From contig JAJPEN010000024.1 in assembly GCA_021166835.1 (NCBI GenBank), forward strand, positions 1 to 64,000: a DNA stretch of 64,000 bases. Direction: 5' to 3'. The notes beneath the pieces are model-generated. The model did no database searches. It was not told the origin of the DNA and saw only the letters and a list, made by a program, of their open reading frames with translations. The position numbers and the translations under genes are program-made. This document shows positions 18,201 through 27,202 of the stretch, one piece after another. This DNA comes from Burkholderiaceae bacterium (GTDB lineage: Bacteria > Pseudomonadota > Gammaproteobacteria > Burkholderiales > Burkholderiaceae). Each line of letters opens with the position of its first letter. Position 1 is the first letter of the stretch.

Positions 18201-19867
18201 AACCAGCGGTGGTCGAGCGCCCAGCCGACGCTGCGCGAATAGCCGGCGGCGATCCGCTCGAAGCCGTGGCCGCGCCGCGAGTGGCCGATCTGTCCTGCGT
18301 CGCGCTGGCGCGAGGCTTCGCCGCGTTCGCGCGAGGCTCCGACGCGCTGGCGCGAGGCTTCGCCGCTACCGGCCGGCGCTTCTCCTCGCTCCCTTCCGAG
18401 AAAGCGCGCGCCGAGCATCGGCGTCGTGGTCAGCGACACGACGAGCGAGATCAGGATCGCCACGGACAGCACGATGCCGAACTCGCGGAAATAGCGCCCC
18501 ACGAGCCCGCCCATCGCCAGGATCGGAATGAACACGGCGATCAGCGACAGGCTGATCGCCACGACGGTGAAGCCGACCTCGCGCGCGCCGTGGATCGCGG
18601 CTTCGAATCGGCCCTCGCCCGCCTCGCGGCGGCGCGCGATGTTCTCGATGACGACGATCGCGTCGTCGACGACGAAGCCGGTGGCGATGGTCAGCGCCAT
18701 CAGCGACAGGTTGTCCAGGCTATAGCCGGCGAGGTACATGACGCCGAAGGTGCCGATCAGCGAGGTCGGCACCGCCACCGCCGGAATCAGCGTCGCGCGC
18801 AGGCTGCGCAGGAAGATCAGCACGACGAGCACGACGAGCACCACCGACAGCACGAGCGTCTGCTGCACCTCGCGCAGCGACGCGCGGATCGTCGTCGTGC
18901 GATCCATCGTCACGTCGAGATCGATCGCTGCCGGCGCCGATGCCCGCAGCGAAGGCATCAGCTCGTAGATGCGATCGACCGTCTCGATGATGTTCGCCGC
19001 CGGCTCGCGGTAGGCGATCAGCAGCACCGACGGCCGCCCGTTGGCCGAGCCGGCCTGGCGTTCGTCCTCCACCGATTCGCGCACCCAGGCGACGTCGGAC
19101 AGCCGCACCGCGGCCCCGTTGCGCCAGGCCACGACGAGCGGGAGGTAGTCGGCGGCCGAGCGCGACTGGTCGTTGGCGCCGATCTGCCAGCGCCGCTCGC
19201 CGTCGGCCACCGCTCCCTTCGGGCGGTTCGCGTTGGCGTCGGCGATCGCCTGGCGCACGGCTTCGAGGCCGATGCCGTAGCGGTCGAGCTGCAGCGGGTT
19301 CACCGACACGCGCACCGCCGGCAGCGAGCTGCCGCCGACGACCACCTGTCCCACGCCGGCCACGCGCGAGAGCTTCTGCGCGAGCACCGTCGAGGCGACG
19401 TCGTAGATCTGGCCCTGCGTCATCGATTCGGAGGTGAGCGCGAGGATCAGGATCGGAGATTCGGCCGGGTTCACCTTGCGGTAGGTGGGGTTGCGCACCA
19501 GGCCCGACGGCAGCGAAGCGCGCGACGCGTTGATCGCCGCCTGCACGTCGACGGCGGCCGATTCGATGCTGCGATCGAGGTCGAACTGCAGGATGACGCG
19601 CGTCTGCCCGAGCGAGCTGTACGAGGTCATCTCGGTGACGCCGGCGATCTTGCCCAGCGCGCGCTCGAGCGGCGTGGCGACGGTGGCAGCCATCGTCTCC
19701 GGGTTCGCGCCGGGCAGCGACGCCGATACTGAGATCGTCGGATAGTCGACCTGCGGCAGCGGCGCGACCGGCAGCATGGCCAGCCCGGCCAGGCCCGCCA
19801 GCACGATCGCCGCGGTCAGCAGCGTGGTCGCCACCGGCCGGCGCACGAAGGTCTCGAAGAATCCCAT
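15293..19867 (-). CDS. mdtC: RND efflux permease (MdtC-like) fused in frame to a NodT-type outer-membrane factor
   Basis: One 1524-codon frame. Residues about 1-1030 are an RND permease: start FVRRPVATTLLTAAIVLAGL, proton-relay Asp pair in [17 protein letters not shown], and the late helices ending LYTTPVVYLSLDRLRLRW. A Gly/Pro-rich stretch (GPGGPGGPPGG) then leads straight into LLALVAAAALLAGCAAA, a lipobox of a TolC/NodT outer-membrane factor that runs to the end (about 460 residues; ERRPDIAAAERQVAAANARI is typical). The two proteins are normally separate and act in different membranes. The junction lies in a seven-base C/G run at 16684-16690, and a TTG near 16753 could start the second protein. 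A 21-bp repeat encodes a cytoplasmic loop insert near residues 500-520. Confidence 0.85.
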   Translation of the reverse strand: MGFFETFVRRPVATTLLTAAIVLAGLAGLAMLPVAPLPQVDYPTISVSASLPGANPETMAATVATPLERALGKIAGVTEMTSYSSLGQTRVILQFDLDRSIESAAVDVQAAINASRASLPSGLVRNPTYRKVNPAESPILILALTSESMTQGQIYDVASTVLAQKLSRVAGVGQVVVGGSSLPAVRVSVNPLQLDRYGIGLEAVRQAIADANANRPKGAVADGERRWQIGANDQSRSAADYLPLVVAWRNGAAVRLSDVAWVRESVEDERQAGSANGRPSVLLIAYREPAANIIETVDRIYELMPSLRASAPAAIDLDVTMDRTTTIRASLREVQQTLVLSVVLVVLVVLIFLRSLRATLIPAVAVPTSLIGTFGVMYLAGYSLDNLSLMALTIATGFVVDDAIVVIENIARRREAGEGRFEAAIHGAREVGFTVVAISLSLIAVFIPILAMGGLVGRYFREFGIVLSVAILISLVVSLTTTPMLGARFLGRERGEAPAGSGEASRQRVGASRERGEASRQRDAGQIGHSRRGHGFERIAAGYSRSVGWALDHRWFMLLVLAATIALNVWLYTVVPKGFFPEQDTGRVFASIRGDQSISFLSMREKLDAFIEIVRRDPAVANVTGYTGGSRVNSGAMFISLVPLAQRRESTDAVIARLRSATAKVPGARLYMAPQREIRIGGRESSSTWQYTLKGDDLNELRLWEPRIRNAMSRLPQLVDIDTDAEDKGSQVTLTIDRDAAARVGIRTRQITSLLNDAYGQRQVSTIYEPLNQYHVVLDVAAQFRDSPEDLRNLSVPNAAGEPVPLSMFASWGPTTAPLSVAHDAGFVASTISFGLAEGVPLSQATEAIEDAIARIGTPSTLQHGFEGTASAFQKSVANQPVLILAALVTVYLVLGILYESLVHPLTILSTLPSAGVGALLALMATGTEFTVIALIGVLLLIGIVKKNAIILIDFALAAEREQGLSPREAIHRACRLRFRPILMTTMAAMLGAVPLALGAGDGAELRRPLGIAIVGGLAVSQLLTLYTTPVVYLSLDRLRLRWSRSARSRREGPGGPGGPPGGRLAHPLRLLALVAAAALLAGCAAAPEYARPAIAVPPEYKEVQPTGVWQPAQPDVPAAAVSWEVFDDPVLESLVADVDLSNQNLRIAEAQLRGARAAVTAARAALYPSVSAGASASRGRSTTGITNDVYGVDVGASWEVDLWGRVRASVAAAQSGAEASAAELAAARLSAHALLAQSYFQLRVADAQRRLLGETVASYQRSLQLTRDRLAAGVATRADVAQAEAQLKTVEAQRMDVGIARAQLEHAIALLTGRAPSSFALDERPLPEAVPPIPPGLPSRLLERRPDIAAAERQVAAANARIGIARAAYFPSLTLSADVGLRSNRFGDLFSLPSRVWSLGPALAALIFDAGAREAATEQALADYDATVAAYRQTVLQAFQEVEDNLVALRVLADEEGVQREVVAAARISLDIVTLQYKAGTVSYLNVIQAQTTVLQGEQALLSLHGRRLVATVALLRAIGGDW
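18301..18363. repeat. 21-bp in-frame tandem repeat in the RND permease gene
   Basis: Three units at 18301-18321, 18322-18342 and 18343-18363; the first and third are identical (CGCGCTGGCGCGAGGCTTCG plus C). On the minus strand each unit encodes seven residues of the GEASRQR/VGASRER type, extending the central cytoplasmic linker of the permease. Confidence 0.75.
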
Positions 19868-19913
19868 CAGGCGGCTCGCAGTCGGGCCTTCAGTTGACTC
19901 ATCAATTGGCTCA

Positions 19914-22900
19914 TCACGCGGCTCGACCGCGGCGCGCGAGCCAGCGCGCCGAGCGGTCGAAGGCGAGGTAGACGACGGGCGTCGTGAACAGCGTGAGCAC
20001 CTGGCTGAGCAGCAGTCCGCCGACCATCGTGACGCCCAGCGGATGGCGAAGCTCCGAGCCGACGCCGGTGCCCAGCATCAGCGGCAGCGCCGAGAGCAGC
20101 GCGGCCATCGTCGTCATCAGGATCGGTCGAAAGCGCAGCAGCGCCGCCTGGTAGATCGCTTCGCGCGGCGGCTTGCCCTCGATGCGTTCGGCGTCGAGCG
20201 CGAAGTCGATCATCAGGATCGCGTTCTTCTTCACGATGCCGATCAGCAGCACGATGCCGATGACGGCGACGATGCCCAGGTCGCTGCCCGAGAGCATCAG
20301 CGCGAGCAGTGCGCCGACGCCGGCCGAAGGCAGCGTCGAGAGGATCGTGATCGGGTGCACGTAGCTCTCGTAGAGCACGCCCAGCACGATGTACATGGTG
20401 ACGAGCGCGGCCAGGATCAGCAGCACGGTGCTGTCCAGCGATGCCTGGAAGGCGAGCGCCGCGCCCTGGAAGCCGGTCTGCAGACTCGCCGGCAGGCCCA
20501 GCTCGCGCTCGGCGGCATGCACCGCTTCGACCGCTTCGCCCAGCGAGAAGCCGGGCGCGAGGTTGAACGAGATCGTCGCCGACGGAAACTGCCCGAGATG
20601 GTGGATCGCCAGCATCGCCGGGCGCTCGACGACGCGCGCGATGCTCGACAGGGGTACCAGCGCGCCGTCGCGGCCGGTCACGCGGATTGCCGCGATCGAC
20701 TCGGGGCTCGACGCGTATTGCGGCTCGACCTCGAGCACGACGCGGTACTGGTTCGCCTGCGTGAAGATCGTCGACACCTGGCGCTGTCCGAAAGCGGTGT
20801 ACAGCGCCTGGTCGATCGCCGTCATCGACACGCCGGTGCGCGCGGCCGCGTCGCGATCGATCTCGAGGTAGGCCTGCAGTCCGCTGTCCTGCAGGTCGCT
20901 GGCCACGTCGGCCAGTTGGGGAAGCGCGCGCATGCGCTCGACCAGTCGCGGCACCCACAACGCTAGCCGCTGCGGATCGGGCTCTTCCACGGTGAACTGG
21001 TACTGCGTGCGCGCGAGGCGATCCTCGATCGTCAGGTCCTGTACCGGCTGCAGGTACAGCGTGATGCCCGGCACCTCGGCGGCGCGCTGCTGCAATCGCC
21101 GGATGACGCCCACCGCATCGAGATCGCGCTCGGCGAGCGGCTTCAGGTCGATCAGCATGCGCCCGGTGTTCAGCGTCGGGTTCGCGCCGTCGACGCCGAT
21201 GAACGAAGTCAGGCTCTGTACCGCAGGATCCTGCAGGATCGCGCGTGCGAGTTCCCGCTGGCGCTCGGCCATCGCGGCAAAGGAGATCGACTGGCGGGCC
21301 TCGGAGATGCCCTGCAGCAGGCCGGTGTCCTGCACCGGGAAGAATCCCTTCGGAACGACGAGGTACAGCAGCACCGTGAGCACGAGCGTGGCGGCGGCGA
21401 CGAGCAGCGTCGCCGGCTGGTGGTCGAGCACCCACGACAGCCAGCGGCCGTAGCCGGCGACGAGGCGGTCGAACCAGCCGGGCCGGTGCGGCGTGCTTCC
21501 GTCGTCCGGCGGCGCGCTCCGCTCGTGCGCGGCGTCGCCGGCCGCCTCGCCTTCCCCGCTTCGCCGGCCGTCGCGCAGCAGGCGCGCGCACATCATCGGC
21601 GTGAGCGTCAGCGACACGACGGCCGAGATCAGGATCGCCACCGCCAGCGTGATCGCGAACTCGCGGAACAGCCGCCCGACCACCTCGCGCATGAACAGCA
21701 GCGGGATCAGCACCGCGATCAGCGACACGGTCAGCGAGACGATGGTGAAAGCGATCTGCTTCGATCCCTTCAGCGCGGCCTCGAGCGGCGTCTCGCCTTC
21801 CTCGCGAAAGCGCGCGACGTTCTCGATCATCACGATCGCGTCGTCGACGACGAAGCCGGTGGCGATGGTCAGCGCCATCAGCGTGAGGTTGTTCAGCGAG
21901 AAGCCGGCGAGGTACATCACGCCGAAGGTGCCGACCAGCGACAGCGGGACCGCCACCGCCGGGATGATCGTCGCCGGCACGCTGCGCAGGAACAGGAAGA
22001 TCACTATCACGACGAGCGCGATCGCCAGCATCAGCTCGAACTGCACGGCGCGCACCGACGCGCGGATCGTCACCGTGCGGTCGCTGAGCACGTGCAGCGT
22101 CGCCGCCGCCGGCAGCGATGCGCGCAGCGAGGGCAGCAGCGCCTGGATGCGATCGACGACCTCGATGACGTTCGACCCGGGCTGGCGCTGGATGTTCAGC
22201 ACGATCGCCGGCTCGTCGTTCGCCCAGGCGGCCAGCTGCGCGTTCTCCGCGCCTTCGTCGACGCGCGCGACGTCGGACAGGCGCAGCGGCGCGCCCTGGC
22301 GGTAAGCGAGCACGAGGTTGCGGTAGCCCTCGACCGCGCGGATCTGGTCGTTCGCGTCGATCGTCGCCGCGCGCTCCGGGCCGTCGAAGCTGCCCTTGGC
22401 CTGGTTCGAGTTCGCGGCGACGATCGCGCTGCGCACGTCCTCCACCGACAGCCCCGAGGCGGCGAGCGCCAGCGGGTCCACCCGCACGCGCACCGCCGGG
22501 CGCTGCCCGCCGCTGATCGAAACGAGACCCACGCCGGCCAGTTGCGAGATCTTCTGCGCGATGCGCGTCTCGACGAGGTCCTGCAGCCGCGTGAGGGGGA
22601 TCGTCTTCGACGTGATGCCCAGCGTGATCACCGGCGCGTCGGCCGGGTTCACCTTGCTGTAGATCGGCGGCGCGGGCAGGTCGGTGGGCAGCATCGACAT
22701 CGCCGCGTTGATCGCCGCCTGCACCTGCTGCTCGGCGACGTCGAGCGCGAGCGCGAGATCGAACTGCAGCGTCACCACCGACGCGCCGCCCGAGCTGGTC
22801 GACGACATCTGCTTCAGGCCCGGCATCTGGCCGAACTGCCGCTCCAGCGGCGCAGTGACCGACGAGGCCATCACGTCGGGACTCGCGCCCGGATACAACG

Positions 22901-23045
22901 TCGTCACCTGGATGGTCGGGTAGTCGACCTCGGGCAGCGCCGACAGCGGCAGCATCCGATAGCCGACAAGGCCGGCCAGCAGGATCGCGACCATCAGCAG
23001 CGAGGTCGCCACCGGGCGCAGGATGAACAGGCGCGACGGGTTCAA
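19914..23045 (-). CDS. mdtB: RND efflux permease, MdtB-like
   Basis: 1043 residues, the usual RND length. It starts [20 protein letters not shown] at a TTG (23045); the frame extends upstream but only as Arg/Ser-rich sequence antisense-like to mdtA. Conserved features are [20 protein letters not shown], the proton-relay Asp pair in [20 protein letters not shown], the periplasmic docking motif [13 protein letters not shown] and a C-terminal [19 protein letters not shown]. Together with the neighbouring MdtC-like protein it would form the heteromultimeric MdtBC pump exporting drugs, bile-salt-like amphiphiles or similar. It lies 49 bp after mdtA and 46 bp before the next permease. Confidence 0.93.
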   Translation of the reverse strand: MNPSRLFILRPVATSLLMVAILLAGLVGYRMLPLSALPEVDYPTIQVTTLYPGASPDVMASSVTAPLERQFGQMPGLKQMSSTSSGGASVVTLQFDLALALDVAEQQVQAAINAAMSMLPTDLPAPPIYSKVNPADAPVITLGITSKTIPLTRLQDLVETRIAQKISQLAGVGLVSISGGQRPAVRVRVDPLALAASGLSVEDVRSAIVAANSNQAKGSFDGPERAATIDANDQIRAVEGYRNLVLAYRQGAPLRLSDVARVDEGAENAQLAAWANDEPAIVLNIQRQPGSNVIEVVDRIQALLPSLRASLPAAATLHVLSDRTVTIRASVRAVQFELMLAIALVVIVIFLFLRSVPATIIPAVAVPLSLVGTFGVMYLAGFSLNNLTLMALTIATGFVVDDAIVMIENVARFREEGETPLEAALKGSKQIAFTIVSLTVSLIAVLIPLLFMREVVGRLFREFAITLAVAILISAVVSLTLTPMMCARLLRDGRRSGEGEAAGDAAHERSAPPDDGSTPHRPGWFDRLVAGYGRWLSWVLDHQPATLLVAAATLVLTVLLYLVVPKGFFPVQDTGLLQGISEARQSISFAAMAERQRELARAILQDPAVQSLTSFIGVDGANPTLNTGRMLIDLKPLAERDLDAVGVIRRLQQRAAEVPGITLYLQPVQDLTIEDRLARTQYQFTVEEPDPQRLALWVPRLVERMRALPQLADVASDLQDSGLQAYLEIDRDAAARTGVSMTAIDQALYTAFGQRQVSTIFTQANQYRVVLEVEPQYASSPESIAAIRVTGRDGALVPLSSIARVVERPAMLAIHHLGQFPSATISFNLAPGFSLGEAVEAVHAAERELGLPASLQTGFQGAALAFQASLDSTVLLILAALVTMYIVLGVLYESYVHPITILSTLPSAGVGALLALMLSGSDLGIVAVIGIVLLIGIVKKNAILMIDFALDAERIEGKPPREAIYQAALLRFRPILMTTMAALLSALPLMLGTGVGSELRHPLGVTMVGGLLLSQVLTLFTTPVVYLAFDRSARWLARRGRAA

Positions 23046-23094
23046 GGCCGGCGGCTCCCGAAGCAGCGTTTCACGGGCCGCGCCGCCGCGCTCG

Positions 23095-24441
23095 TCAGGA
23101 GCGCGCGCCCGCCGTGCGGCGGCGCGGCTCGCCGGGTTGCTCCGCGGCGCGTTCGGCCGCCTCCTTGTCGATCGGCTCGACGCGCGCGCCGTCGCGCAGG
23201 TTGTCGACGCCGTCGACGACGACGCGCTCGCCGGCCGACACGCCGTCGCGCACGACGGTGCGCTGCCCGTCGGCCGGCCCGAGCGACACGCGGCGCAGCG
23301 CGACGGTGTTGCCGGCCTGCACCACATAGACGTAGGTGCCGGGCGAGCCGCGCTGCACGGCCGCGCTCGGGATCACGATCGCATCGCGCAGCTTGTCGAT
23401 CTGCACGCGCACGTTGACGAACTGGTTCGGAAAGAGCGCCGCATCGGCGTTGGCGAACTCCGCCTTCATCTTCAGCGTGCCGGTGGTCGTGTCGATCTGG
23501 TTGTCGATCGTCGTCAGCCGCCCGGTGGCGAGCACCTCGCGCTGGTCGCGATCGAGCGCCTGCACCTGCATCTCGCGCCCCGCGCGATAGCGTTCGAGGA
23601 TCGGGCCGAGATCCTTCTCGGCAACCGAGAAGGTGACGCCGATCGGCTGGATCTGCGTGATCGTCACCAGCCCGGTCGTGTCGCCGGCGCGAACGAGGTT
23701 GCCCGGGTCGACCAGGCGCAGTCCGGCGCGGCCGGCGAAGGGCGCGGTGATCCGCGTGTAGCCGAGCTGCAGGCGTGCGTTGTCGACCTGCGCCTGGTCG
23801 GTCTTCAGCGTTCCCTCGTACTGGCGCACGAGCGCCGCCTGCGTGTCGAGCTGCTGCGCGCTCGCCGCGTCCTGCTTCACCAGCGTGCGGTAGCGTTCGA
23901 GGTCGACCTTCGCGTTCTCCAGCAGCGCGCGGTCGCGTGCGAGCTGGCCCTGCGCCTGCGCGAGCTGCACCTCGAAGGGCCGCGGATCGATCTCGGCGAG
24001 CAGCTCGCCGGCCTTCACCAGCTGCCCTTCGCGGAAGGTGACGCGCAGCAGCTGGCCGTCGACCTGCGCGCGCACGACGACCGTGCGCAGCGACGTGACG
24101 GTGCCGAGCGCATCGCGCACGATCGGCACGTCCGCGCGCGCCGCGGCAACGACGGTGACCGGAAGCACGCGCGTCGCCTCGCTGCCGCGCTGTGCGCCCG
24201 TCGGCGACCCCCGGCGGGCGGCCGACGAGGCTGGTGCGCCGCCGCCGGCTGCCGGCGACGAGGTGCCGGCGCCCGGCGAGGACGCGCCCGCGGGTGCGGC
24301 GGCGCGATGCTGCCACCACCACCAGCCGAACGCAGCGGCCACGAGCAGCACGAGAACCACGACTACCGACGGCCACGCGCGCCGCGCGGGCGCATCGCGC
24401 GAGCTCGGATCGGTCGCGCGAGCATCGGACGGTTCGGGCAT
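23095..24441 (-). CDS. mdtA: RND efflux periplasmic adaptor, MdtA-like
   Basis: 448 residues. An N-terminal membrane anchor ([20 protein letters not shown]) is followed by a disordered Ala/Gly/Ser/Pro stretch. The lipoyl and hairpin domains come next ([40 protein letters not shown]), then the beta-barrel and membrane-proximal segments ([38 protein letters not shown]). The adaptor links the inner-membrane RND pumps to the outer-membrane factor. It is the first gene of mdtA-mdtB-mdtC/OMF on the minus strand and is divergent from the acyl-CoA synthetase gene; no TetR or two-component regulator is adjacent. Confidence 0.93.
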   Translation of the reverse strand: MPEPSDARATDPSSRDAPARRAWPSVVVVLVLLVAAAFGWWWWQHRAAAPAGASSPGAGTSSPAAGGGAPASSAARRGSPTGAQRGSEATRVLPVTVVAAARADVPIVRDALGTVTSLRTVVVRAQVDGQLLRVTFREGQLVKAGELLAEIDPRPFEVQLAQAQGQLARDRALLENAKVDLERYRTLVKQDAASAQQLDTQAALVRQYEGTLKTDQAQVDNARLQLGYTRITAPFAGRAGLRLVDPGNLVRAGDTTGLVTITQIQPIGVTFSVAEKDLGPILERYRAGREMQVQALDRDQREVLATGRLTTIDNQIDTTTGTLKMKAEFANADAALFPNQFVNVRVQIDKLRDAIVIPSAAVQRGSPGTYVYVVQAGNTVALRRVSLGPADGQRTVVRDGVSAGERVVVDGVDNLRDGARVEPIDKEAAERAAEQPGEPRRRTAGARS

Positions 24442-24527
24442 CGTGCGGATCGGGCGGTGCTTCTGCAGCCGGGTTGCCTGCGTGGCAGAATCCTCGATAG
24501 TACGCGTGCCGGCAGCGGAGCGAGACG

Positions 24528-26063
24528 ATGAATCTGGCGCACTGGCTCGAGCGCAGCGCCGCCGTCTTCGGCGACCGGCCGGCGCTCGCGCTGGGCCACG
24601 AGGTCGCCGCCACCTACGCGCAGTTCGCGCAGTCGGCCGCCTGCGGCGCGCAGTGGCTGAGCGAGCAGGGGCTGCAGCCCGGAGACCGCGTCGGCCTGTT
24701 CCTCGGCAATCATCCGGATTATCTGCGCCTGCTGTGGAGCGTCTGGTGGGCGGGGCTCGTCGCCGTGCCGATCAACGCGCGCCTGCACGGCAGCGAAGCG
24801 GCGTTCATGCTGTCCGACTGCGCGGCCACGCTGTGCTTCGTCGATTCCAGCCACGCCGACGCGCTGGCCGGCTTCGTGCCGGGCGCGTGCCGCGTCATCG
24901 ACCAGCACGGCTTCCTCGACGACCGCTCGCTGCCGCCCGCGCCGGTGGCCGCGCGCAGCGAGGACGACGACGCCTGGCTCTTCTACACCAGCGGCACCAC
25001 CGGCAAGCCGAAGGGCGTGCGCCTGAGCGCGCGCAACCTGCGCTGGGCGACGATGGGTTATCTCGCCGAGGTGCAGCCGGTCGCGCCCGGCGACAGCTGC
25101 CTGCATCCGGCGCCGCTGTCGCACGGCTCGGGCATCTATCACCTGCCCTACGTGCTGCGCGGCGGCGTCAACGTCGTGCCGGCCTCGGGCGGCTTTGACG
25201 GCGCCGAGATCGCCGCGCTCGCCGCGCACTGGCGCAACGCGTCGTTCTTCGCGGCGCCGACGATGGTGCGCCGCCTGGTCGACTGGGCGCGCCGGCAGCC
25301 GGCGCCCCTGGCCGGGCTCGCCACCGTCGTCTATGGCGGCGGTCCGATGTACCTGGCCGACGTGCTCGATGCGCGCGAGGTGCTGGGCCCGCACCTGGCG
25401 CAGATCTACGGCCAGGGCGAGAGCCCGATGACGATCACCGTGCTGCCGAAGCACGTGATCGAAGACCGCGCGCACCCGCGCTGGCTCGAGAGGCTGGCGT
25501 CGGTGGGCTACGCGCAGCCGATGGTCGAGATCGGGATCCACGCCGACGATGGCACGCCGCTGGCCGTGGGAGAACCCGGCGAGGTCTGCGTGCGCGGCGA
25601 AGTCGTGATGAAAGGCTACTGGGAGAACCCGCACGCCACCGCCGAGACGATCCGCGACGGGTGGCTGCGCACCGGCGACATCGGGCGCCTGGATGACGAC
25701 GGGTTCCTCACGCTGCTCGACCGCAGTCGCGACCTCATCATCAGCGGCGGCACGAACATCTATCCGCGCGAGGTCGAGGAGGCGCTGCTGCGGCATCCGC
25801 ACGTGGCGGAGGCCAGCGTCATCGGCGCGCCGCACGCCGAATGGGGCGAGACGGTGGTGGCCTGGGTGGTCACCAGCGCGCCGGTCAGCGAGGCCGAACT
25901 GGACGCGCACTGCCTCGACACCATCGCGCGCTTCAAGCGGCCGCGCCGCTATCGCTTCATCGACTCGCTGCCGAAGAACAACTACGGCAAGGTGCTGAAG
26001 ACCGAGTTGCGCGAGCGGGAGGCGGCGCTGGCGGCTGCGGAGGGGACGACGGCCGCGGGGTGA
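24528..26063 (+). CDS. AMP-dependent acyl-CoA synthetase/ligase
   Basis: 511 residues of the adenylate-forming superfamily. The P-loop-like A3 motif is LFYTSGTTGKPKGVRLSA. A5 is YGQGESP, A7 is LRTGDIGRLDDDGFL, A8 is RDLIISGGTNIYPREVEEAL, and the catalytic A10 Lys is in LPKNNYGKVLKTEL. It activates a carboxylate as acyl-AMP and transfers it to CoA. Family resemblance is to medium/long-chain or aromatic acyl-CoA ligases; the substrate cannot be read from sequence. The start ATG is preceded by GGAG. It stands alone between mdtA (divergent) and a structured non-coding stretch. Confidence 0.9.
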   Translation: MNLAHWLERSAAVFGDRPALALGHEVAATYAQFAQSAACGAQWLSEQGLQPGDRVGLFLGNHPDYLRLLWSVWWAGLVAVPINARLHGSEAAFMLSDCAATLCFVDSSHADALAGFVPGACRVIDQHGFLDDRSLPPAPVAARSEDDDAWLFYTSGTTGKPKGVRLSARNLRWATMGYLAEVQPVAPGDSCLHPAPLSHGSGIYHLPYVLRGGVNVVPASGGFDGAEIAALAAHWRNASFFAAPTMVRRLVDWARRQPAPLAGLATVVYGGGPMYLADVLDAREVLGPHLAQIYGQGESPMTITVLPKHVIEDRAHPRWLERLASVGYAQPMVEIGIHADDGTPLAVGEPGEVCVRGEVVMKGYWENPHATAETIRDGWLRTGDIGRLDDDGFLTLLDRSRDLIISGGTNIYPREVEEALLRHPHVAEASVIGAPHAEWGETVVAWVVTSAPVSEAELDAHCLDTIARFKRPRRYRFIDSLPKNNYGKVLKTELREREAALAAAEGTTAAG

Positions 26064-26375
26064 AGCGGGAGCGCTGGAGCGGCGCGGCACGATGTCGTTG
26101 CGCCGCGCGCCGCCGGCGTGTGGCAAACCCGCTGTCGTCGAACGCGTCGCTGTGGCCGATCACGCGAGGTGGGCTGCGCGGAGCAGCGTTTCGGCGCCCG
26201 AAGCGGCTTTCGTGGCGAGAAACGCTGCGTTCTGCAGCGCGGGTGGCCGGCGCCCGCCGCCGGCGCGGGCCGCCGGTGCGCGTGCGTGCGTTGGTGCGCG
26301 TGCGGTGCGCGGGGGCGTGTGCGGTGCGCGGGGCGCGTGCGGTGCACGGGCGTGCAGGCGCCCTTGCGCGGGCGC
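26064..26375. other. Non-coding stretch with hairpin and GTGCG-rich repeat
   Basis: About 310 bp between two convergent genes. It holds the palindromic element at about 26181-26240 and, from about 26275 to 26365, a low-complexity run of GTGCG/GCGCGTGC words. No protein-like reading frame is visible. Confidence 0.6.
26181..26240. repeat. Palindromic interspersed element, copy A
   Basis: GCAGCGTTTC at 26183-26192 and GAAACGCTGC at 26219-26228 form a 10-bp perfect stem. The interior CGAAGC and the end TTCTGCAGCGCG resemble the elements near 29.4 kb and 53.1 kb. It lies after the acyl-CoA ligase stop codon. Confidence 0.5.
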
Positions 26376-27101
26376 TCAGCCCACGTGCTTCGCGAAGAAC
26401 TCCAGCGTCCGCTGCCGCGCGAGCCTGGACGCGTCGGCGTCATACGAAGCCCGCTGGTCGCAGTTGAAGCCGTGTCCCGCGTCGTAGAAATGCCCTTCCA
26501 CCGACGGATGCGCGTCCAGCACCGACCTCGCCTGCTCGGGCGACGGCGTCCGGTCGCGCTTGCCGAAATGGCAGAGCACCGGGCACTGCGGCTGTTCCCC
26601 GACGTAGTTCGCGATGTTGCCGCCGTAGTACACGACCGCGCAGGCCAGGCCCTGGACGCGCGCGGCGGCGACCCACGACATCGTGCCGCCCCAGCAGTAG
26701 CCGACGATCCCGACGCGGCCGGCCGCGCCCGGCGCGGCGTCGCTGCCCGCACCGCCCGCGCCCGCGCCGCCTGCACCTGCCCCGCTCGCCACCTTCACCG
26801 TCGCGGCGAGGTCCTTCATCACGTCGTCGATGCCGGCCTTCTGCGCGAGCGCGCGCCCGGCCTTGATGTCCTCGTCGTCGTAGCCGCTTTCGAAGCCCGG
26901 CTGCACCCGATCGAACAGCGCCGGCGCGATCGCGTGATAGCCGTCGGCGGCGAAGCCGTCGGCGATCGAGCGAATGTGGCTGTTGACGCCGAAGATCTCC
27001 TGGATGACGACGATCGCGCCGCGCGCGGGCTTGTCCGGCGTCGCCTCCCAGGCGGGCAGCCGATGCCCGTCTCCGGAAATCACCTCGATCCAGCGTCCCA
27101 T
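26376..27101 (-). CDS. Dienelactone hydrolase family protein
   Basis: 241 residues of alpha/beta hydrolase fold. The catalytic Cys is in GYCWGG, the Asp in FGKRDRTPSPEQ and the His in YDAGHGFNCDQRASY; the early conserved VVIQEIFGVNSHIRSIADGF is present. Family members hydrolyse dienelactone to maleylacetate or act on related esters and lactones in the cytoplasm. A Gly/Ala-rich insert (GAGAGGAGAGGAG) sits before the Cys motif. The start is well supported: AAGGAGG lies 5 bp before the ATG at 27101, whereas the frame upstream has only unrelated sequence. Two hairpins separate it from the upstream co-chaperone gene. Confidence 0.92.
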   Translation of the reverse strand: MGRWIEVISGDGHRLPAWEATPDKPARGAIVVIQEIFGVNSHIRSIADGFAADGYHAIAPALFDRVQPGFESGYDDEDIKAGRALAQKAGIDDVMKDLAATVKVASGAGAGGAGAGGAGSDAAPGAAGRVGIVGYCWGGTMSWVAAARVQGLACAVVYYGGNIANYVGEQPQCPVLCHFGKRDRTPSPEQARSVLDAHPSVEGHFYDAGHGFNCDQRASYDADASRLARQRTLEFFAKHVG

Positions 27102-27120
27102 TGCGTCCTCCTTCAGGGCA

Positions 27121-27140
27121 AGGACCTGCGCACAGGTCCT
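27121..27140 (-). promoter_or_regulatory. Perfect 8-bp hairpin before the dienelactone hydrolase RBS
   Basis: AGGACCTG at 27121-27128 and CAGGTCCT at 27133-27140 form a perfect stem with a 4-nt loop. It is about 7 bp upstream of the ribosome-binding site of the downstream gene on the minus strand. It has no T-run, so a leader/attenuation role or an mRNA-stability role is as likely as termination. Confidence 0.4.
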
Positions 27141-27141
27141 G

Positions 27142-27202
27142 GTGCAGTGTTTGCGCTGAGCGCCGCTGGCTTGTAAGCGGCGCTGAGCACGAAGCACTGC
27201 AC
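27142..27202. repeat. Long imperfect hairpin directly after ybbN
   Basis: Outer arms GTGCAGTG (27142-27149) and CACTGCAC (27195-27202), and inner arms AGCGCCGCT (27159-27167) and AGCGGCGCT (27176-27184), nest around an 8-bp loop. The structure abuts the co-chaperone stop codon. It may be a terminator or a relative of the palindromic elements elsewhere in the window, sharing the word TGCAGTGTTT with copy B. Confidence 0.5.

Noticed and set aside
16553..19732. A 1059-codon plus-strand frame opposite the RND permease
   Set aside because: It consists of His/Arg/Gln/Asp-rich sequence typical of antisense frames in GC-rich genes and has no family motif; the minus-strand RND gene is unambiguous.
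21420..23417. A 665-codon plus-strand frame opposite mdtB
   Set aside because: Compositional antisense frame with no signature; mdtB is fully conserved on the other strand.
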